DNA of 64,000 nt from Cepaea nemoralis (Eukaryota; Mollusca; Gastropoda; Stylommatophora; Helicidae): positions 140,008 to 204,007 of the forward strand of contig JACEFZ010011669.1 of assembly GCA_014155875.1 (NCBI GenBank), in the 5' to 3' direction. Under the pieces are notes generated by a model, which had not been told where the DNA came from, did not search any database, and was given only the letters and a program-made list of their open reading frames with translations. Shown here one piece after another: positions 52,101 through 55,324 of the stretch. The position numbers and the translations under genes were made by a program. The first letter of the stretch is position 1. Every line of letters starts with the position of its first letter.

Positions 52101-52874
52101 CATGTCAGTTGTCTTGTGTCATGTCAGTTGTCTTGTGTCGATGTCTGGAGTCTTGTTTCATGTCTGGTGTCTTGTTTCATGTCTGGTGTCTTGTTTCATG
52201 TCTGGTGTCTTGTTTCATGTCAGTTGTCTTGTTTCATGTCTGGAGTCTTGTTTCATGTCTGGAGTCTTTTTTTCATGTCACTTGTCTTGTTTCACATCTG
52301 GAGTCTTGTTTCATGTCAGTTGTCCTTGTGTCATGTCTGTTGCCTCGTTTATTTAGCCACATTTTCTGTACAAATGTGTATAGTCCAAAGGTCACCTCAG
52401 TTCTGCAGCCTACCTGCTGTGTATCTCGCCGGCTGTTTCTGGAATGATCCTCCATGCAGCTTGTGGGCAGTAGACATGTTTCACAACTCTCTGACTTACC
52501 GAGACGTGGGTTTGACATCAGCTGCAGAAGATTTGGAAGCTGATCACCTTGTGTTGATTTTGATGGTATGGGCGTCCGAAACATTCAGAAAAGTCATTCA
52601 GTAACAATGGTAAATCACTCAGCGTAAAATGATTGTAATTATTTAGTTTGGTGTGAGTTATTGTGATTAGTCAGTTTTGTGTCAGTGATTGTAATTAATT
52701 AAGACTTGTTTTAAAGATTGTCATCAATTACAACTTAGTTGCCATGATTGTAATGGGTGTGTATATGTAGACATGTGATGGCTCTGACACTGTGACCTAT
52801 ATTTCTGCTTGCAGACGGAGGAGACACATCCCATCAACTGGCGGCCAGACATTTACAGGAAGAAGAAATATTGA
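1197..52874 (+). CDS. plrg1: PLRG1/Prp46 spliceosomal WD40 protein, 15 coding exons
   Basis: Joined exons: 1197-1208, 15769-15875, 16618-16715, 20697-20729, 22614-22641, 25269-25314, 26259-26360, 29813-29905, 41646-41795, 42879-42980, 47963-48055, 51010-51128, 51438-51577, 51893-52086, 52815-52874. All junctions are GT-AG and phases agree, giving 458 codons plus TGA. Seen: an N-terminal segment ([20 protein letters not shown]), a [16 protein letters not shown] motif before the propeller (about residues 124-140), then seven WD40 blades (about 145-435) with GH...WD signatures, and a basic tail RKKKY. Known: PLRG1 is a nuclear component of the Prp19/CDC5L complex needed for spliceosome activation. 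Odd: human PLRG1 is about 514 residues; the shortfall lies in the low-conservation linker (exons 3-6). The gene spans over 51 kb with array-filled introns. The family call is near certain; exon 1 and the linker exons are less so. Confidence 0.93.
1209..1960. other. Start of plrg1 intron 1, no further element recognised
   Basis: AT-rich unique-looking intronic sequence containing the second copy of the 27-bp direct repeat. Open frames here have no recognisable domain. Confidence 0.4.
1960..3790. repeat. Long imperfect inverted repeat (foldback element)
   Basis: The left arm (about 1960-2880) is the reverse complement of the right arm (about 3060-3790). Landmarks pair in order: GAGATTTTTAGCGACC (2050) with GGTCGCTAAAAATCTC (3692); GGAAACAACTCT (2140) with AGAGTTGTTTCC (3611); CATGAAAATGAGAT (2531) with TCTCATTTTCAT (3397); CCAGTTTTCAGACCCGTCT (2744) with GACGGGTCTGAAAACTGG (3168). 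The left arm carries an extra segment of roughly 140 bp. No transposase frame is visible, so this is a nonautonomous foldback/TIR element or an old inverted duplication. Confidence 0.85.
2385..2480. repeat. Dispersed short repeat, copy 1
   Basis: The string AAGAACGCAGCTCTGCTGTA and about 90 surrounding bases recur at 4808-4925. It sits as an insertion in the left foldback arm and is absent from the right arm. No tRNA-like boxes are seen; the family is not identified. Confidence 0.6.
3816..4210. mobile_element. Short element embedded in a (TA)n tract
   Basis: Two (TA)n runs (about 3816-3891 and 4118-4210) bracket roughly 225 bp of normal-composition sequence starting GAAACCTAAGGGCCTATCC. The arrangement looks like insertion into, or co-mobilisation with, a TA microsatellite. 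The minus strand of the insert carries a hammerhead-like motif (3921-3980). Penelope-like elements and retrozymes are the known families with such ribozymes; assignment is inference. Confidence 0.5.
3921..3980 (-). ncRNA. Hammerhead ribozyme-like motif, probably degenerate
   Basis: On the minus strand CTGACGA (3963-3957) is followed by GCTC (3956-3953), loop AAATGA and GGGC (3946-3943), which can pair with GCTC as stem II. GAA (3942-3940) follows, then CCCTCGAG and GTA, a possible NUH cleavage triplet. Flanks ATGCA and TGC plus GGA and TCC can form an interrupted stem I. The core has GAAC where GAAA is canonical, so this copy may be inactive. Confidence 0.45.
4211..4807. other. Intron 1 spacer, nothing recognised
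   Basis: AT-rich intronic sequence with a short (CAA)n run near 4635. No supported gene or element. Confidence 0.4.
4808..4925. repeat. Dispersed short repeat, copy 2
   Basis: Same repeat as 2385-2480, with an extra internal stretch of about 24 bp (AAACAAATGCCAGCAGAAGT). Confidence 0.6.
4926..5159. repeat. Short tandem block, about 60-bp unit
   Basis: About four degenerate copies of GGAGATAGTATACTGTAAGTACGCAAGTGTGATGTGGCGGTACTCAGAAG type units precede the main minisatellite. Confidence 0.6.
5171..5209 (+). pseudogene. plrg1: Partial duplicate of plrg1 exon 2 with its acceptor
   Basis: TGTTGCAG|GATGTCCAGAAACACT matches the real exon 2 boundary at 15761-15784, then TTGGTGTTCAGGTCACT matches 15797-15813. 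About 12 bases between (coding SVHT) are altered or lost. It is followed directly by the minisatellite instead of the rest of the exon. Confidence 0.88.
6721..7320. repeat. 300-bp higher-order repeat inside the minisatellite
   Basis: The variant pattern of ten 30-bp units starting GGTCAGTCAAG at 6721 recurs at 7021 with near identity, including the rare GTGTTATTCA and GTGTTACTCA units. This points to recent block duplication. Confidence 0.8.
7924..8167 (-). repeat. 3' LTR of the element (sense = minus strand)
   Basis: 244 bp, near-identical to 15406-15650; differences cluster around TCCTTTCAGCTTCAGG versus TCCTTCACAGTTCCAGG. Confidence 0.9.
8168..8178 (-). other. Polypurine tract of LTR element
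   Basis: On the minus strand ACATAGGGAGG directly abuts TGTAACA of the 3' LTR, the expected plus-strand priming position. Confidence 0.65.
8179..12380. other. LTR element interior without long ORFs, G-poor plus strand
   Basis: About 4.2 kb where a pol gene would be expected. The plus strand is strikingly G-poor (often 1 to 9 G per 60 bases), so the sense strand is C-poor. Longest frames (for example 8758-9501, plus strand) have no recognisable domain and are probably chance. A run of 18 C lies at about 9779-9796. Confidence 0.6.
12381..13436 (-). CDS. LTR element ORF 2, unknown, 351 aa
   Basis: The longest frame of the element. It is highly charged, with [23 protein letters not shown] Thr/Gln runs near residues 25-50, a basic cluster [14 protein letters not shown] near residue 220 and acidic Ser/Asp patches. 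No retroviral protease, RT, RNase H or integrase motif is visible. It lies +1 relative to ORF 1 over an 86-nt overlap, so the two may be one protein made by frameshifting or broken by an indel. Confidence 0.5.
   Translation of the reverse strand: MLILRLNKEKKTTILVKKRNRETQTQTGNTIENSTQTQVDTIEKKVQVQPASKITKGSQTDLIETQSKSTHLTKGDKVEVKKDRQTRTKDERKPKRKSIEERNSSMIVNRGTAVSSSSGIDMKLIPKWCRNISCQSSGYGEDIPTAAYYSDAETDINTDDSENERLALRADPESKRDVPSYGVVTGRQTDRVLVNDSLEIDTSLYDKKVGKAKGRRPRKRKKVRRSKDDYGNRVERVCSKANESDEGTIVSVSSEDEMGKYKRYVRYIGNSEQTDANKGNKKKAFKKKNSNRQIAGIYSSTTEDNIRKLRELRPEYFNRLTTDSEDDIVRERRTNVLRDNELFNLDTLYNG
13351..13941 (-). CDS. LTR element ORF 1, unknown (possible gag-like), 196 aa
   Basis: An open frame on the element's sense strand, nearest the 5' LTR except for a short frame at 13916-14101. 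The product has a helix-prone start ([20 protein letters not shown]) then a long Lys/Arg/Asn/Asp-rich, probably disordered region. No CCHC zinc knuckle is seen. Position suits a gag-like product but no family is recognised. It overlaps the next ORF by 86 nt in a different frame. Confidence 0.5.
   Translation of the reverse strand: MIEISKEVNMNYLYVELQRISTWLGELKVSITEVENFVETLKNRTTRQDPYRIMVDCNGVGKNNRRQPLLNKDRRQYGYDEPRPDVYRVKDGEKNRRNSERSDWYSCYKYKNGSERNLSRKSWDWPSHSATARKRRNDWFEKRQRQYLKSGSKDRVEHKDKNSTTPKVLANIKIEQGKEDDDISKEKKPRDTDADR
14365..14631. repeat. 30-bp tandem array inside the LTR element
   Basis: About nine units of CCTCGATAGGGCACGACAAA + ACTTCACAGG, nearly invariant. It lies between ORF 1 and the 5' LTR, in the leader region. 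Confidence 0.92.
14632..15375. other. LTR element leader, no gene seen
   Basis: Sequence between the tandem array and the primer binding site. It contains repeated CAACTTTCAGCA/GACCTTCAGCA phrases but no supported frame. Confidence 0.4.
15376..15396 (-). other. Primer binding site of LTR element
   Basis: On the minus strand TGGCGCCAAAGAACCAGGAT starts 9 nt inside the 5' LTR. TGGCGCC is the usual start of sequences complementary to tRNA 3' ends. The exact tRNA is not assigned. Confidence 0.55.
15406..15650 (-). repeat. 5' LTR of the element (sense = minus strand)
   Basis: 245 bp, TG...CA termini with short inverted ends TGTAACA/TGTTACA. It differs from the other LTR at only a handful of positions, so insertion is fairly recent. 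Confidence 0.9.
15651..15768. repeat. 30-bp minisatellite, 3' remnant block
   Basis: Four units of the same 30-bp repeat as 5160-7923, displaced by the LTR element. The last unit runs directly into the exon 2 acceptor TATGTTGCAG. Confidence 0.92.
15769..15875 (+). CDS. plrg1: plrg1 exon 2
   Basis: It encodes [22 protein letters not shown] and onward, the most conserved N-terminal block of PLRG1. The acceptor is ATGTTGCAG and the donor is AAG|GTACTT, ending in phase 2. The acceptor is immediately preceded by the last 118 bp of the 30-bp minisatellite, so the polypyrimidine region of the real acceptor is itself array sequence. Confidence 0.93.
16021..16505. repeat. Intron 2 minisatellite, 26-bp unit
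   Basis: About 18 units of GGTGTGATAATGGGACAGAT + ATATCT with end variants. It fills most of intron 2. Confidence 0.92.
16618..16715 (+). CDS. plrg1: plrg1 exon 3
   Basis: It continues the frame from exon 2 (AG+T gives Ser) and encodes a lysine-rich segment with [14 protein letters not shown]. This aligns by eye with the NEYGPV stretch of vertebrate PLRG1. The acceptor is GTTTCCAG and the donor GTAGAG; it ends in phase 1. Confidence 0.85.
16834..16980. repeat. Intron 3 array, about 30-bp unit
   Basis: About five units built on GTTCTATACATGA + GACCTGTTGTAGTGAA, alternating ATATATG and GACCTG variants. Confidence 0.85.
17046..18150. repeat. Intron 3 array, 37-38-bp unit
   Basis: About 28 units built on GTGTGAGAACAAAGCC + AGAGACTGTCCTGCTGTCTT. 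The right half alternates two unit types, giving a dimeric higher-order period near 76 bp. Confidence 0.9.
18222..18770 (-). mobile_element. LINE 3' fragment with C2H2-like end and (GATT)n tail
   Basis: On the minus strand frames read [13 protein letters not shown], then [19 protein letters not shown] and finally [25 protein letters not shown], stop. This Cys2His2 ending is typical of non-LTR retrotransposon ORF2 C-termini. Frames are broken. The 3' end is a (GATT)n tract at 18222-18243. Confidence 0.8.
18771..19915. repeat. Degenerate CA/CCCA-rich low-complexity tract
   Basis: Over 1.1 kb of ACCCACACACATCCCCCATCC-like units, almost G-free on the plus strand. Long frames in it are compositional artefacts. 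Confidence 0.9.
19920..20620. repeat. Intron 3 arrays: about 50-, 37- and 26-bp units
   Basis: Three adjacent arrays: GGGACACTGTATGAGAGAGA units (19920-20070); CATCCACCAGAATGAGTGGA units (20140-20275); ACTTGTCCTGACAGGGGGAC units (20300-20610). One GGGACACTG unit also precedes the LINE at 18184, so the LINE and CA tract may interrupt this array. Confidence 0.85.
20697..20729 (+). CDS. plrg1: plrg1 exon 4 (33-bp microexon)
   Basis: The acceptor is CTTCCTCAG and the donor is the canonical GTAAGTG. It encodes [12 protein letters not shown] with the flanking split codons and keeps phase 1. The linker is poorly conserved in the family, so support comes from splice sites and phase rather than homology. 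Confidence 0.7.
20755..22545. repeat. Intron 4 minisatellite, 31-bp unit
   Basis: About 57 units of TTAATGTTTACTTTAGGTAG + CAGCACATTGG. It fills nearly the whole intron. Each unit carries an acceptor-like TTTACTTTAG directly followed by GTAG. Confidence 0.93.
22614..22641 (+). CDS. plrg1: plrg1 exon 5 (28-bp microexon)
   Basis: The acceptor is TTTCTGTTTCAG and the donor GTATGT. It encodes GDLQNGDSM with split codons and changes phase from 1 to 2, which matches exon 6. Its NGD/DLxNG wording echoes exon 4, suggesting small linker exon duplication. Support is splice-site and phase logic. Confidence 0.7.
22716..23335. repeat. Intron 5 array, 49-bp unit
   Basis: About 12 units containing CATAGACATGGACACAGCT and AGACATATTCCCACATGTGT. 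Confidence 0.9.
23465..25240. repeat. Intron 5 array, 34-bp unit
   Basis: About 50 units of TTGACTGTTTGAGTGTTGTA + TCCAGGTTGGTGTG. It ends close to the exon 6 acceptor. Confidence 0.93.
25269..25314 (+). CDS. plrg1: plrg1 exon 6
   Basis: The acceptor is CTGCCCCACAG and the donor AAG|GTCAGT. It encodes [16 protein letters not shown] and restores phase 0. This is a low-complexity acidic linker with no family motif. It is included because phases on both sides agree. Confidence 0.72.
25385..25745. repeat. Intron 6 array, 24-bp unit
   Basis: About 14 units of TACCTCCTCTCTGTCCTGTT + TGTG. The period is a multiple of 3, so several long frames overlap here without meaning. Confidence 0.92.
25921..26166 (-). 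mobile_element. tRNA-derived SINE with 12-bp target duplication
   Basis: On the minus strand it starts GCCGGCTTCGTGGCCTAGAG with A box TGGCCTAGAGG, then B box GGTTCGAATC. A body with CAATGGCAAACTACTG and TCTTGCCAAGAAA follows, ending in poly(A) (poly-T at 25921-25934). It is flanked by perfect ACATGATTAACT copies at 25909-25920 and 26167-26178. The body resembles a conserved LINE-derived SINE tail. Confidence 0.9.
26259..26360 (+). CDS. plrg1: plrg1 exon 7
   Basis: It contains [17 protein letters not shown], the diagnostic PLRG1 motif just before the propeller. The acceptor is CATTGGCCAG and the donor GTAAGT, phase 0 at both ends. A second in-frame acceptor (ATAGGCCAG, exon from 26286) would drop nine residues, so the exact start is slightly uncertain. 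Confidence 0.9.
26476..28965. repeat. Intron 7 minisatellite, 40-bp unit
   Basis: About 62 units of TTAACTGGATGACTGGTTGT + TGCTGGTGGTATTGTTACAG. Variants differ at a few fixed positions (TACAG/TATAG, GGTGGT/GGTGCT). Confidence 0.94.
29151..29341. mobile_element. hAT-like MITE
   Basis: Termini CAGTGGCGTG and CACGCCACTG are inverted repeats. Flanks GTCTGTAG (29143-29150) and GTCAGTAG (29342-29349) are an 8-bp duplication with one mismatch, the size expected for hAT elements. The interior is C-rich with no transposase frame. Confidence 0.7.
29350..29690. repeat. Intron 7 array, about 60-bp unit
   Basis: Degenerate units of TGTGGGTGCTAAATTATGAT + GTGTCTGTAGACCAGATGTC. One unit lies left of the MITE, showing the MITE landed in this array. 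Confidence 0.8.
29813..29905 (+). CDS. plrg1: plrg1 exon 8 (WD repeat 1)
   Basis: It encodes [20 protein letters not shown] and onward to SADRVIK, nearly identical to the first WD40 blade of animal PLRG1. The acceptor is GATGCCCACAG and the donor GTAAGA; it is phase 0, 31 codons. Confidence 0.96.
29930..31455. repeat. Intron 8 minisatellite, 53-bp unit, first block
   Basis: About 27 units built on ACATCAACATAAACCCTGTC, TTCAAGGGACAGCCCAGGCA and ACATGTCCTAGTG. Confidence 0.93.
31456..31790 (+). mobile_element. LINE ORF2 fragment (degenerate)
   Basis: The sequence around AGCCTTAGCAAAG, CCTTTACAAGATGGAAAACA and GAAGTGCTACATAGAGC parallels the LINE C-terminal region at 53690-53915. It is a broken copy between two blocks of the 53-bp array. 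Confidence 0.75.
31791..32370. repeat. Intron 8 minisatellite, 53-bp unit, second block
   Basis: About 11 units of the same repeat as 29930-31455, with CAGACAGCTTGTCCTAGTG variants. Confidence 0.9.
32371..32950 (+). mobile_element. LINE ORF2 C-terminal and 3' fragment
   Basis: Frames corresponding to LTNKKM...[18 protein letters not shown], then [18 protein letters not shown] and a 3' end with GATGAG. The same family as 53212-54390. Frameshifts throughout. Confidence 0.8.
32951..33984. other. Intron 8 spacer, retroelement-like but unassigned
   Basis: A stretch with TTATAAAAGGCCTGAGGAAG (about 33618) and TTAATAAATCTC (about 33730) looks promoter-plus-poly(A) like, as in an LTR. No partner copy is in the window. 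Otherwise nothing recognised. Confidence 0.3.
33985..34100 (+). mobile_element. LTR R-U5-like end, related to 675-770
   Basis: GTGCACCTGATGAAGGTGCAATAAATTGTGCAG and TTAAGTTCACTAAGGGA parallel the segment at 675-770 in order and spacing. Confidence 0.35.
34165..39296. repeat. Intron 8 27-bp minisatellite with higher-order copies
   Basis: The basic unit is TTAAGTACCCCACCCACCTC + ACCTCAG (27 bp). Five large copies begin at AATATGTTGCTGACATAAC (about 34179, 35543, 36361, 37181, 37922). The spacings are roughly 1364, 818, 820 and 741 bp, with the last copy ending at about 39360. Each copy ends with the first 70 or so bases of the adjacent piggyBac element (ACTTTGCTGACCAGCAATCC and onward). Confidence 0.92.
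39301..40025. repeat. Tandem duplication of the piggyBac left end, about 370 bp
   Basis: The segment from ACTTTGCTGACCAGCAATCC to GAGCACTAATTTAACGG (39302-39668) is repeated from 39670 as ACTTTGTTGACCAACAATCC with few differences. Confidence 0.88.
40169..41236 (-). pseudogene. piggyBac transposase relic
   Basis: It begins [20 protein letters not shown] at 41236, the acidic N-terminus typical of the family. A stop falls soon after (NVS, stop), then [20 protein letters not shown] (within 40727-41134) matches the N-terminal domain. The C-terminal zinc-binding domain remains: [20 protein letters not shown] then [11 protein letters not shown] (40169-40366). The DDD catalytic core expected between is missing, so it cannot transpose itself. 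Confidence 0.85.
41500..41640. repeat. 27-bp-type array remnant right of piggyBac
   Basis: GTGCTGAACCCACC and TTAAGTGTCCCA units continue the array of 34165-39296 after the TTAA duplication. Confidence 0.8.
41646..41795 (+). CDS. plrg1: plrg1 exon 9 (end of WD1, WD2)
   Basis: It encodes [20 protein letters not shown] to [15 protein letters not shown]. The acceptor is TGTTGCAG and the donor AAG|GTGAGT; it is phase 0, 50 codons. Fragments of its 3' end and donor are copied several times in the following intron. Confidence 0.96.
41796..42360. repeat. Intron 9 array containing exon 9 donor copies
   Basis: About 37-bp units of CTGAGGCATGGCACGTGATG + TTGGTGGTACTGTCTGT. Four longer units carry the exon 9 3' end plus donor, GACCTGGAGCAGAACAAG|GT, at about 41877, 42051, 42187 and 42287; the last two have substitutions. 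Confidence 0.9.
42420..42870. repeat. Intron 9 arrays, 37-bp and about 85-bp units
   Basis: Three copies of GTATCTGTTGTTTAACAAGC units (42450-42550), then four copies of a unit with AAATACTTGATGAATGCTGC and GACAGTTGTTGACTGTTGTG. The last copy runs into the exon 10 acceptor. Confidence 0.85.
42879..42980 (+). CDS. plrg1: plrg1 exon 10 (WD3)
   Basis: It encodes [20 protein letters not shown] to SCGRDGTVR. The acceptor is CATCCCCAG and the donor CGG|GTAAGA; it is phase 0, 34 codons. The last ten exon bases and the donor are the first part of the 44-bp unit amplified downstream. Confidence 0.96.
42971..47015. repeat. 44-bp minisatellite carrying the exon 10 splice donor
   Basis: About 90 units of CACAGTTCGGGTAAGAACAT + TTCCTAGTCACATCCTGGTC + ATGG. 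The first unit is the real exon 10 end (CACAGTTCGG, 42971-42980) plus its donor GTAAGA. Most copies keep G-GTAAGA or A-GTAAGA; some read GGATAAGA. A larger block ending CTGCAGGTCAGTAAATAATA occurs twice (46315, 47010). Confidence 0.94.
47016..47945. repeat. Intron 10 end with three small arrays
   Basis: Units: GCTGATAGTCTGTGTATCTTT (47140-47210); TCTGTGGTGTTCCTGATCAC (47488-47575); TGTGTTAGAATTTTGATATA (47715-47945). The rest is unique intron. Confidence 0.8.
47963..48055 (+). CDS. plrg1: plrg1 exon 11 (WD3/WD4)
   Basis: It encodes [20 protein letters not shown] to CQAAEPQ. The acceptor is CCTGTCCTAG and the donor CAG|GTCAGT; it is phase 0, 31 codons, closely matching animal PLRG1. Confidence 0.96.
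48245..48655. repeat. 21-bp array inside LINE relic
   Basis: About 19 units of CTCACAAAGAGAACTGGTTA + A, with a few TTCACTC variants; it reads as repeating seven-residue (RELVNSQ) units. Confidence 0.93.
48775..50515. repeat. 73-bp array grown from the LINE 3' end
   Basis: About 24 units containing ATGATCACCAACGCCACACG, GCATGGACTATAAGAAGATT and CATGAGACAGAAGG. The first units are continuous with the LINE frame ([13 protein letters not shown]). Confidence 0.88.
50516..51009. other. End of plrg1 intron 11, unique
   Basis: No repeat or element recognised; contains the exon 12 acceptor region. Confidence 0.5.
51010..51128 (+). CDS. plrg1: plrg1 exon 12 (WD4/WD5)
   Basis: It encodes [20 protein letters not shown] to [14 protein letters not shown]. 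The acceptor is TTGGTTACAG and the donor CACA|GTGAGT, ending in phase 2. The donor region is duplicated 46 bp downstream, at 51175. Confidence 0.96.
51129..51230. repeat. Intron 12 duplication of exon 12 donor region
   Basis: CA|GTGAGTACACGAGCCAGTTC at the real donor (51129) is repeated 46 bp on as CA|GTGAGTACACTAGCCAGTTC (51175). Confidence 0.85.
51438..51577 (+). CDS. plrg1: plrg1 exon 13 (WD5/WD6)
   Basis: It encodes [20 protein letters not shown] to [20 protein letters not shown], almost unchanged from vertebrates. The acceptor is GTTTACCAG and the donor GTTAGT; it runs from phase 2 to phase 1. Confidence 0.96.
51590..51845. repeat. Intron 13 array, about 30-bp unit
   Basis: About eight units of GTGTGAGAGCTGGTTGAACC + ACTGTGT with length variation; it fills the intron. 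Confidence 0.85.
51893..52086 (+). CDS. plrg1: plrg1 exon 14 (WD6/WD7)
   Basis: It encodes [18 protein letters not shown] through [20 protein letters not shown] to [10 protein letters not shown]. The acceptor is CTTCCTGCAG and the donor GTGAGT, ending in phase 0. It is the largest exon and GC-richer than its introns. Confidence 0.96.
52087..52350. repeat. Intron 14 array, about 20-bp unit
   Basis: About 13 units of CATGTCTGGAGTCTTGTTT / CATGTCAGTTGTCTTGTTT starting just after the exon 14 donor. Confidence 0.85.
52351..52814. other. Rest of plrg1 intron 14
   Basis: Unique intronic sequence; frames here show no family and no splice support. Confidence 0.5.
52815..52874 (+). CDS. plrg1: plrg1 exon 15 (C-terminus and stop)
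   Basis: It encodes [19 protein letters not shown] followed by TGA. The TEETHP(V/I) start and the basic tail are the family C-terminus. The acceptor is TTTCTGCTTGCAG, phase 0. Confidence 0.95.
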   Translation, partial: TEETHPINWRPDIYRKKKY

Positions 52875-53080
52875 CAGCCTTCTGCCAGCAGCCGTATTCT
52901 TGTGTGTTCTCATATTGACACTGTAAATAAACTCAACTCATTGCCAATTCTTGTGTGTTCTTGTGTTAACACAGTAATAACTCAACTCATTGCCAATGCT
53001 TGTGTTGACACAGTAAATAAACTCAACTCATTGCCAATGCTTGTGTTGACACAGTAAATAAACTCAACTCATTGCCAGGT
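52875..53080 (+). terminator. plrg1 3' UTR with triplicated poly(A) signal
   Basis: AATAAA occurs at 52926-52931, 53016-53021 and 53057-53062, each inside a repeated block ACACAGTAAATAAACTCAAC...TTGCCA. A fourth block near 52971 has lost the hexamer (AATAAC). The stop codon lies about 50 nt upstream of the first signal. Confidence 0.8.
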
Positions 53081-53211
53081 TATTTGTTTGTTGTTTGAGA
53101 CAACTGCTACAGCTCTCTTATTACATACAATTGTCAGATGTTAACTCTCTCGGTCTCGCTCTCTCTGTGATATTATGGTTGAATAAACAAGGTTATAAGT
53201 AAGACTTGTCT

Positions 53212-54390
53212 GATGGAGATGCTTGCAGATCTACAAATTGATGGGAAAGACCTTAGACTCATAAAAACATATATTGGAAACAACAAGCTGCCAAAAAGAT
53301 TGATAATGAAGTAGGTCAATATCAGCCTATTAAGAGGGGTGTGTAATGTCTCCAGATCTGTTTTCCACCTACAGCGAAAATATTTTCAGTAATGTTAACA
53401 ATATGAAATGAATCGTCATTGGGGGATATAATATTAGATATGCAGTATTGACTGCAGACAATGAGCAGGATCTGCAACATTTAGTAGATGCAATTGTTGC
53501 ACACAGTGAACAACTAGCGTTAGAATTAAATGTAAGAAGACACAGATTAAGGTCGTCACTAAGAAGAAGTTAATACCACAATGTAATATACAAGTAAATG
53601 GGAATATTCCTAAACAAGTGAATCGGTACAATTATCTCGGAAGTCATATCTGATGGGAGATGCGTTGAAGAGATTAGAACAAGAATTGCATGGTGAAGGC
53701 AGCCTTTTGCAAGATGAAAAACACACTGACCAATAAAAAGATGTCAATCGTAATGAGAAAAAGTGTTGAGGTGCTACATAGAACCTGTACTTTTATATGG
53801 ATGTGAGGCGTGGACAATGAGCAGTCAAGCTGAAAAACATCTGATGGCTGTGGAAATGTGGTATCTGAGGAAAATGCAAGAATACCAGGGACAGACAGAA
53901 AAACCAATGAACAGGTTTTACAAGAAAAATTTTTTTTTTTCACTCGCTTGCTTTGAACTCAAGTGTAGTCCATACATACTATTTATAGCACAGATGGACT
54001 GAATTTTGCGTGCGGGTTAGCTTTCCCTATTAACAATGTCCATCGCCATCAGGCTAACCCATTCCAACTTCAGAGGTACTTGTAATTAATGTCCCCAAAT
54101 CAAGGACAAACAAGAAACAAATGGAAATCGTAAACGGATTGGAGAAATTAGACGTAGATAGTCAAAAGTTTTTTGTCACATTATGAAAAGAAATAAATTG
54201 GAGAACTTGGTGACAACTGGCAAGATCGAGGGGAAGAGAACAAGGGGAGGGCAGAGAAGTAAATACCTGGATGGCTTGGCCACGTATGGTCGAGACAAGA
54301 ACACTGAGCTGATCCACGACTTCTGGTGATCGAGTGAAATGGCAAAACGTGATAACCCACTGCTTATCAGCATGGCACATGATGATGATC
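53212..54390 (+). mobile_element. LINE reverse transcriptase relic
   Basis: Broken frames read LQIDGKDLRLIKTYIGNN, PIKRGV, NIRYA-VLTADNEQDLQHLV, QVNRYNYLGSHI, KAAFCKMKNTLTNKKM and [20 protein letters not shown]. This is the RT palm through C-terminal order of a non-LTR ORF2. The catalytic YADD is lost (RYA runs straight into VLTA). The 3' end is GATGATGAT. A foreign piece with poly-T interrupts it at about 53918-54105. Confidence 0.88.
53918..54105 (-). mobile_element. Short insertion in LINE relic, unidentified
   Basis: About 190 bp starting with a run of T (53930-53940), absent from the parallel LINE copy at 32640-32680. The poly-T suggests a minus-strand retroposed sequence. It contains GGTTAGC and GGCTAACC as an inverted pair. 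No tRNA boxes seen. Confidence 0.45.
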
Positions 54391-54880
54391 CCTGATTAAG
54401 ATTTATAAAATCAAAACGTCATCTGCTGTGCCCTAGAATGCTTATGTTTATTTTATTATTATATATGTTTGATTGCGTCTTGTTTTGGGAGATTTTCACT
54501 CTGATTTAGTTTCACTTTTCAGGAGTCTGTTGTGAAGTATGTACACTGTGTCCGTGTTTATTATGTCTCATCTGTTCGCAGGAGTTACACATACCTAATG
54601 TTTGTATTTCACATTGTTATATCCTGCTGTAGTCTTGATTCTCTTGTTTAATATGGTTGATAAACAAGAGATCACAGATGGGACCAGTCAGTCAGTGGTA
54701 GGAAAGTCTCATGGTCGCCTCACATAATGCTAATATGTAGGGGAACCGGATCCCTCAGTGTACTTGCAGACATGTCATACATACATGGATCACCGACTTA
54801 AATCCTGGTGGTTAATGAGTGCCCTGATCATTCTTTAAAAAGGCCACACACCAAAGAATAAATACTTTCATCCAGTGTAG
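54391..54880. other. Intergenic spacer, nothing recognised
   Basis: AT-rich sequence between LINE relics; searched on both strands for a last ndufa2 exon without success. Confidence 0.4.
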
Positions 54881-54889
54881 ACCAGCTAT

Positions 54890-55290
54890 CTGTGTGTGGC
54901 ATTGTAGACCAGGTGTCTGTCTGGCGGGTATACTGGCATTTAACAGCTGGTGTGGCGGGACATGAGCAGACGGACAGACAGATTGACTGGGTCTGTACGC
55001 TCGGTCAGATATTGGTGCATGACGTGGTCCAGGGCCTTTGGAATCGTGCGTATAGTGCAGATAGTTCAGATGGATCATCATGGTTTGAAGAGAATGGTGC
55101 TGCAGGGAGTGACCCGAGGAAAGGCCAGACAGACATATAATCAGATTACTACTGGTACCATTAATATTGGGACTCTTTGCTGGCTGTTGCAGATGAGAGC
55201 AAAGAATTATGTGAATAGCCTGAGTGCTGTGGTGTCGGTTCTTGATTCAACTCAGCTGGTGGCATTTGACAGTTTCAGAAACAAGAAGCA
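54890..55290 (+). mobile_element. Jockey/I-type LINE RNase H and tail fragment
   Basis: Frames read VAGHEQTDRQI, then DSSDGSSWFE, VTRGKARQTYNQITTGTIN and TLCWLLQMRAKNY. (V)xGHEQxDR followed by RGKAR(Q/R)T is the end of a LINE RNase H domain. It parallels 57300-57600. Confidence 0.7.
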
Positions 55291-55324
55291 AGCATTGCCT
55301 GTACATGAAAGCCAGCACAGAAGC

